Of a stretch of DNA of 64,000 nt, positions 60,059 through 64,000 are shown in pieces. The DNA comes from Polymorphospora lycopeni (lineage in GTDB: Bacteria; Actinomycetota; Actinomycetes; Mycobacteriales; Micromonosporaceae), in contig NZ_JBCGDC010000016.1 of the NCBI RefSeq assembly GCF_042237075.1, positions 20,266 to 84,265 of the forward strand, read 5' to 3'. Position numbers and translations under genes: made by a program. Positions within the stretch are counted from its first letter, which is position 1. Each line of letters starts with the position of its first letter. The notes beneath the pieces were generated by a model. That model saw nothing but the letters and a program-made list of their open reading frames with translations, did not search any database and was not told the origin of the DNA.

Positions 60059-60802
60059 ATGAACTTCCACGAACTGCATCGGCCCGGTGCGCCGCTGCTG
60101 CTGCCGAACGCCTGGGACGTCGCGTCGGCGAAGCTGTTCGCGGCGGCCGGTCATCCGGCGATCGGCACGACCAGCCTCGGCGTGGCGGCCGCAGCCGGGC
60201 AGCCGGACGGGGTCGGCGCGACCCGGGCGGAGACACTCGCGCTCGCCCGGTTGCTGGCGGCGCTGCCCTGCCCGGTCACGGTGGACATCGAAGGCGGATT
60301 CAGCGACGACCCGGCGGAGGTCGCCGGGGTCGCGGCGACGCTGGCCGGCTACGGGATCGCCGGAATCAACGTCGAGGATGCCGGCGGCCCGCTGAACGTG
60401 CAGGTCGCGAAGATCGCCGCGATCAAGGAGGCGGCGCCGGGGCTGTTCGTCAACGCCCGCACCGACACGTACTGGCTGGGACGGGGCTCGTACGACGAGA
60501 CGGTGCGGCGGCTCGAGGCGTACGTGGCGGCGGGTGCCGACGGGGTGTTCGTGCCCGGTCTGCGGACGCCGGACACTATCCGGGCCCTGGTCGGTGCGGT
60601 CGACGCCCCGCTCAACGTGCTGATCGCGCCGGACGGGCCGACGGTCACCGAACTGGCCGGGCTCGGCGTCGCACGGATCAGTTGCGGGTCGCTGCTCTAC
60701 CGGGCGGCGCTGACGGCGGCGGTCGGTGTGCTCGGCGCCGTCGCCTCGGCCGGGCCGATCCCCACCGACGTGCTCGGCTACGCCGAGGTGGCGCGCCTGT
60801 AG
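60059..60802 (+). CDS. Isocitrate lyase/PEP mutase superfamily protein
   Basis: A 247-aa TIM-barrel enzyme. LLPNAWDVASAKLFAAAGHPAIGTTS at the start and VTVDIEGGFSDDP (Mg-binding acidic loop) identify the PEP mutase/oxaloacetate-hydrolase-like branch. The isocitrate-lyase KKCGH motif is absent, so glyoxylate-cycle activity is unlikely. The reaction probably cleaves or forms a C-C or C-P bond in a small 2-oxo acid. ATG 60059 follows AAAGGGG. The ArsR gene is divergent. Confidence 0.87.
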   Translation: MNFHELHRPGAPLLLPNAWDVASAKLFAAAGHPAIGTTSLGVAAAAGQPDGVGATRAETLALARLLAALPCPVTVDIEGGFSDDPAEVAGVAATLAGYGIAGINVEDAGGPLNVQVAKIAAIKEAAPGLFVNARTDTYWLGRGSYDETVRRLEAYVAAGADGVFVPGLRTPDTIRALVGAVDAPLNVLIAPDGPTVTELAGLGVARISCGSLLYRAALTAAVGVLGAVASAGPIPTDVLGYAEVARL

Positions 60803-60823
60803 CCGTCCTTCCCCACAGCAAGA

Positions 60824-60862
60824 TACTTGCACGATCATTCTAGTTGTACGATCGTGCAAGTA
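60824..60862. promoter_or_regulatory. Dyad operator of the second efflux gene
   Basis: Perfect 13-bp arms TACTTGCACGATC (60824-60836) and GATCGTGCAAGTA (60850-60862). The right arm overlaps a second, shorter near-palindrome TTGTACGATCGTGCAA (60844-60859). It lies 23 nt before the exporter start; the TetR protein encoded after the exporter is the best candidate to bind here. Confidence 0.75.
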
Positions 60863-60885
60863 GTTTGCCTGTGGCGGGAGGACGG

Positions 60886-62394
60886 ATGCACACGACCGGG
60901 AAACCACGCGCCGGAGCGCGGGAATGGGCCGGCCTGGGCCTGCTGGCCCTGCCGACCGTCCTGCTGGGACTGGACGTCACCGTGCTGTACCTCGTGCTGC
61001 CGAGCCTGGCCGCCGACCTGCACCCCTCCGCCACCCAGACGCTGTGGATCATGGATGCCTACGGGTTCTTCATCGCCGGATTCCTGATCACCATGGGCAC
61101 CCTCGGCGACCGGATCGGCCGGCGACGCCTGCTGATGATCGGCGTCGCGGCATTCGGCGCGGTCTCGGTGTTCGCGGCATTCGCACCCAGCCCCACCCTG
61201 CTCGTCATCGCCCGCGCACTGCTGGGAATCGCCGGAGCCACCCTCATGCCGTCCACGCTGTCGCTGATCAGCAACATGTTCGCCGACGTACGCCAGCGGG
61301 CGGTAGCGATCGGCGTCTGGGCGACGATGTTCGCGCTCGGCATGGCCGCCGGCCCCGTCGTCGGCGGAGCCCTCGTCGCCCACTTCTGGTGGGGAGCGGC
61401 CTTCCTCCTCGCCGTACCGATCGCCGTCGTCGTGCTGGCCGGCGCCCCGGTTCTCCTACCGGAATACACCGCCCCACATCGGGGCCGGATCGACCTACCG
61501 AGCGTGGCCCTGTCACTGGCCGCACTGCTGCCGCTCGTCTACGCGGTCAAGCACATCGCCGCGTACGGCATCGACGCGCACGCCGTCGCCATACTCCCCG
61601 CGATCCTGGCCGCGACCGCGTTCGTCCGCCGGCAGCGGCGACTTCCGGCCCCGCTGCTGGACATGACGCTGTTCCGCAGCCGGGCCTTCTCCGCCGCACT
61701 GACGGTGCTGCTGATCGGGCTGGTCGGCGTCGGCGGAGCCATGTTCCTCGTCACGCAATACCTGCAACTCGTCGACGGTCTCTCCCCCGCCGTCGCCGGC
61801 CTGTGGATGGGACCACCCGCGCTGGCGATGTTCGCCGCCGCGATCGGCGCGCCGATCCTGGCCAGGCATGTACGACCCGGCACCGTCATGGCCGCCACAC
61901 TCGGCGTCTCGCTGGCCGGATACGGACTCCTCGCCACCGCCGGCACCGACAGCAGAACGGCCGTCGTGACCGGGTTCGCCTTCGTCTACCTCGGCCTCGG
62001 CGCCATCGCGGCCCTCGGCACCGACATCGTCGTCGGTGCCGCACCACCGGCGAACTCAGGCTCCGCGGCGGCCATGTCCGAAACCGTCCAGGAACTCGGC
62101 ATCGCCGTCGGCGTGGCGGTGCTCGGCAGCCTCACCACCGCGGTCTACCGCGCCCGGGTCGACGTACCGCCGGACACGGCCCCGGACGTCGCCGGGGCGG
62201 TGACGGACAGTCTGGCCGGCGCCCTGTCCGTCGCTGACCAGGTGCCCGCGGCGACCATCACGCAGGCGCAGGCCGCGTTCACCGGTGGGCTGAACTCCGC
62301 CGCCCTCGTCGCCGGTCTGGCCATCGCCGCGATCACCATCGTGTGTGCCGTCACGCTGCGGCACATCGCGCCCATCGGCGAATCCGAGCATTAG
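60886..62394 (+). CDS. MFS drug exporter, DHA2 family (14 TM)
   Basis: A 502-aa proton antiporter with motif A GTLGDRIGRRRLLMIG and motif C-like GMAAGPVVGGALVAHFWWG. It is a clear paralogue of the exporter at 42360 (shared WIMDAYGFFIAGFLITMG, ALLGIAGATLMPSTL, AHFWWGAAF), yet it has a different operator and a downstream, co-directional TetR. ATG 60886 follows GGGAGG by 4 nt; the frame upstream covers the operator and is not used. Confidence 0.93.
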   Translation: MHTTGKPRAGAREWAGLGLLALPTVLLGLDVTVLYLVLPSLAADLHPSATQTLWIMDAYGFFIAGFLITMGTLGDRIGRRRLLMIGVAAFGAVSVFAAFAPSPTLLVIARALLGIAGATLMPSTLSLISNMFADVRQRAVAIGVWATMFALGMAAGPVVGGALVAHFWWGAAFLLAVPIAVVVLAGAPVLLPEYTAPHRGRIDLPSVALSLAALLPLVYAVKHIAAYGIDAHAVAILPAILAATAFVRRQRRLPAPLLDMTLFRSRAFSAALTVLLIGLVGVGGAMFLVTQYLQLVDGLSPAVAGLWMGPPALAMFAAAIGAPILARHVRPGTVMAATLGVSLAGYGLLATAGTDSRTAVVTGFAFVYLGLGAIAALGTDIVVGAAPPANSGSAAAMSETVQELGIAVGVAVLGSLTTAVYRARVDVPPDTAPDVAGAVTDSLAGALSVADQVPAATITQAQAAFTGGLNSAALVAGLAIAAITIVCAVTLRHIAPIGESEH

Positions 62395-62425
62395 CGGTGG
62401 GTAGCCTGAATGCCCGGGAGGAAGC

Positions 62426-63001
62426 ATGGGCGACGAGGAACCCACCACGGACGGGCGCCGGGCCAGGGGCCAGAAGCGCCGGGCCGACATCATCGACGCG
62501 ACCCTGACCGTGGTGCAGCGCGACGGCGCCGCCGGGGTGACCCACCGTACGGTCGCCCGGGAAGCCGGCATCCCCACGAGCCTGACCACCTACTACTTCG
62601 CCAGCCTCGACGACCTGCTGGTGGCGGCGCTGACCAGCGTGGCCGACGCCTACACCGAACGCATCCGGCACATCATCGACCACGACGGCGACAAGCTGCG
62701 CGGACTGGCCGAACTCATCGCCGAGACCGCCGGCCCGGGGCGGGAACGCGCCCTCGCCGAACGGGAGCTGTCCACGCTGGCGGCGAGGCGACCGGCCCTA
62801 CGGCCGGCGGCCCGCCGGTGGCGGGACAACGTCGCCGAGCTGGCGAGGACGCGTACCAGCGATCCCGAGGCCGCGGAGGCACTGGTCGCGGTCGCCGACG
62901 GCCTGTGTGCGGCCATCCTGCTCGGCGACGACAAAGCCGATCCCGGCCGCATCCACGCCGTGCTGATCCGGACCCTCGACGGCAAGCCGCCAGCGGGCTG
63001 A
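62426..63001 (+). CDS. TetR-family regulator
   Basis: A 191-aa repressor. The helix-turn-helix reads AAGVTHRTVAREAGIPTSLTTYYFASLDDLLVAAL. GGGAGGAAGC precedes ATG 62426. It lies 31 nt after the exporter in the same direction, so it is probably co-transcribed with it and represses the shared promoter at 60824-60862. Confidence 0.9.
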   Translation: MGDEEPTTDGRRARGQKRRADIIDATLTVVQRDGAAGVTHRTVAREAGIPTSLTTYYFASLDDLLVAALTSVADAYTERIRHIIDHDGDKLRGLAELIAETAGPGRERALAERELSTLAARRPALRPAARRWRDNVAELARTRTSDPEAAEALVAVADGLCAAILLGDDKADPGRIHAVLIRTLDGKPPAG

Positions 63002-63005
63002 CGGA

Positions 63006-63857
63006 TCAGAAGAGGGTCAGCGGCTCGACCGGGATCGGCTCGGGCAGCGGCTCCAGTTCCGGAATTCGCGCCCGTACGTCGTCGTGGAAACGGCGGGCCA
63101 GCACCGGCGCGTCGACGTTGTCCGGAGTGTGGACGAACATCGTCGGCGAGCGGCCCTCGCGCAGCCATCCGGCGACAATGTCGATCCAGCGCTGCCAGCC
63201 CTCGACCGTGAGCGCGGAGTCGTCGCGGCCGATATACCGCACGATCGGCCGGTCGGTCAGCGCGGCGGTCCGCAGCGGCATTCTCGGTTTCCGGGTCCAC
63301 GCCTCCCGCTCCGCGTCGGTGGTCGGCGGGCTCTGGAAGAACGCGGTGGTGTCGAACGGAACCCATTCGGCGGACACTGCGGTGAGCACTTCTTCGAGTG
63401 CGGCTATCGGGTGGGAATCGTCGAAGAACGCCGGGTGGCGGACCTCGACCGCATACCGGTGCGACGCCGGAAGCCGGCGCAGAAAGCGGCCGAGAGCGGG
63501 CACGTCGGCGGGGCCGAACGACCCCGGCAACTGGATCCAGAGGGCGTCGGCGCGCGGGCCGAGTGGCTCGATCGCGTGCAGGAACTCCCGGAGCGGCTCC
63601 TCGACGTCACCGAGCCGGCGTTCGTGCGTGATCACCTTCGGTAGTTTGACAACAAACCGGAAGTCGGGGTCGGTCTGCCGCGCCCACGAGGCCACGGTCT
63701 CCCGGGTCGGGGTGGCATAGAACGTCGTGTTGCCCTCGACGGCGTTGCACCAGCCGGCGTAGTGCCGCAGGCGCTCGTGCGACGGGAGCGGATGCGCCAC
63801 CAGGCGCCCCTGCCACGACTTGTGGGTCCACATCGCACAGCCGACGTGCAGACGCAC
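63006..63857 (-). CDS. DUF72 family protein
   Basis: A 283-aa TIM-barrel-like protein of the DUF72 (YecE) family: HVGCAMWTHKSWQG, NAVEGNTTFYATPTRETVASWARQ, FRFVVKLPKVITHERRL, ALWIQLPGSFGP and YAVEVRHPAFFDD. The biochemical role of the family is unresolved. GTG 63857 is chosen with GGAGGAAG upstream; the frame extends further without a good start. It ends 4 nt from the convergent TetR stop. Confidence 0.9.
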   Translation of the reverse strand: MRLHVGCAMWTHKSWQGRLVAHPLPSHERLRHYAGWCNAVEGNTTFYATPTRETVASWARQTDPDFRFVVKLPKVITHERRLGDVEEPLREFLHAIEPLGPRADALWIQLPGSFGPADVPALGRFLRRLPASHRYAVEVRHPAFFDDSHPIAALEEVLTAVSAEWVPFDTTAFFQSPPTTDAEREAWTRKPRMPLRTAALTDRPIVRYIGRDDSALTVEGWQRWIDIVAGWLREGRSPTMFVHTPDNVDAPVLARRFHDDVRARIPELEPLPEPIPVEPLTLF

Positions 63858-64000
63858 TATCCCACTTCCTCCCACGTGTGCCCTGCTTTCAGCACCCACC
63901 GTATACGGGGGTGCCCGGCGCGGCCTCGTCGCTCTAATACTCCAACGTCACTTGGCTTTGGCGTTGGGCGTGGCGCGGGTATGAGGACGGCCACCGCGGC
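63858..64000. other. Right edge, no gene supported
   Basis: The 143 bases after the DUF72 start contain the 5' region of that gene and CCAACG (63942) with CGTTGG (63962) as a short inverted repeat. No coding frame or known element can be supported before the window ends. Confidence 0.4.

Noticed and set aside
60059..60802. Isocitrate lyase of the glyoxylate cycle
   Set aside because: The KKCGH active-site motif is absent and the protein is much shorter than isocitrate lyase.
58577..60907. 776-codon minus-strand frame spanning several genes
   Set aside because: It crosses the permease, ArsR and lyase genes and translates to Arg/Pro-rich sequence with no family; the real genes lie in other frames.
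63942..63967. CCAACG/CGTTGG inverted repeat near the right edge as an insertion-sequence end
   Set aside because: The arms are only 6 bp and no transposase is visible before the window ends.
1..64000. CRISPR arrays, rRNA genes, integrases or transposases
   Set aside because: None was seen on either strand; the only repeats are the direct, inverted and operator repeats listed.

Overview
The window is about 64 kb of very GC-rich DNA with GTG and TTG starts, many 4-nt ATGA/GTGA gene overlaps and actinobacterial protein families throughout. The gene families (formyl-hydroxyornithine siderophore genes, a DUF6244 protein, a fused alpha/beta glycyl-tRNA synthetase, a DsbA-VKOR pair, LAL and ECF regulators) point to a Micromonosporaceae-type actinomycete. 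That placement is an inference; no rRNA or tRNA gene is present to confirm it. The assembly looks like a draft: there is one N (34407) beside a false-looking 70-bp duplication, and two genes carry single-base frame breaks.

Region 1 (1-20836) is a hydroxamate siderophore locus. A large NRPS enters from the left edge on the minus strand. It carries an N-methyltransferase inside its first adenylation domain and is preceded by an ornithine N5-hydroxylase. Divergent from these is a formyltransferase. Next come an unrelated-looking FAD monooxygenase/MarR pair, then the uptake and release genes: a siderophore-interacting reductase, a lipoprotein receptor, two FecCD permeases, an ATPase, and a heterodimeric ABC exporter whose two ATP sites are completely asymmetric. 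Two IdeR/DmdR-type iron boxes (9262-9280, 14179-14197) sit in the two divergent promoter regions.

Region 2 (20786-24411) holds an OhrR-like MarR repressor that ends inside a palindrome shared with the exporter gene, a 77-aa protein of unknown function, a frameshifted questin-oxidase-like gene, and a DsbA-like/VKOR disulfide pair.

Region 3 (24384-34503) is a carbohydrate or sugar-acid catabolic locus. A minus-strand operon (DapA-family aldolase/dehydratase, LacI regulator, DhaK, DhaL, 2-oxoglutarate-semialdehyde-type dehydrogenase) lies divergent from a lipoprotein/two-permease ABC importer and a FAD oxidoreductase, with two LacI-type operators between them.

Region 4 (34504-38591) is a small mosaic defence/competition island: an ATPase with an AT-rich operator, an orphan HipB-like repressor with a perfect 32-bp palindrome, a decayed second copy of the ATPase tail, and a SitI3-type immunity gene next to a DUF6244 carrier. 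The carrier can be joined to a CdiA_C-type nuclease tail only by a -1 shift at a GGGAAAA heptamer. A 29-bp perfect direct repeat, made of the glycyl-tRNA synthetase leader, brackets about 2 kb of this region.

Region 5 (38577-50481) contains a fused GlyQS, a second palindromic element, a TetR/DHA2-efflux pair, acetyltransferases, an M23 peptidase with peptidoglycan-binding domains, SUKH and DUF4291 proteins, and a TetR/NAD(P)-binding pair with twin perfect operators.

Region 6 (50502-63857) contains two lipoproteins, a LAL regulator, a translationally coupled ECF sigma/anti-sigma/ABC operon, an ArsR regulator, a PEP-mutase-family lyase, a second DHA2 exporter with its own dyad operator and TetR, and a DUF72 protein. 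The final 143 bases hold no gene that I can support.
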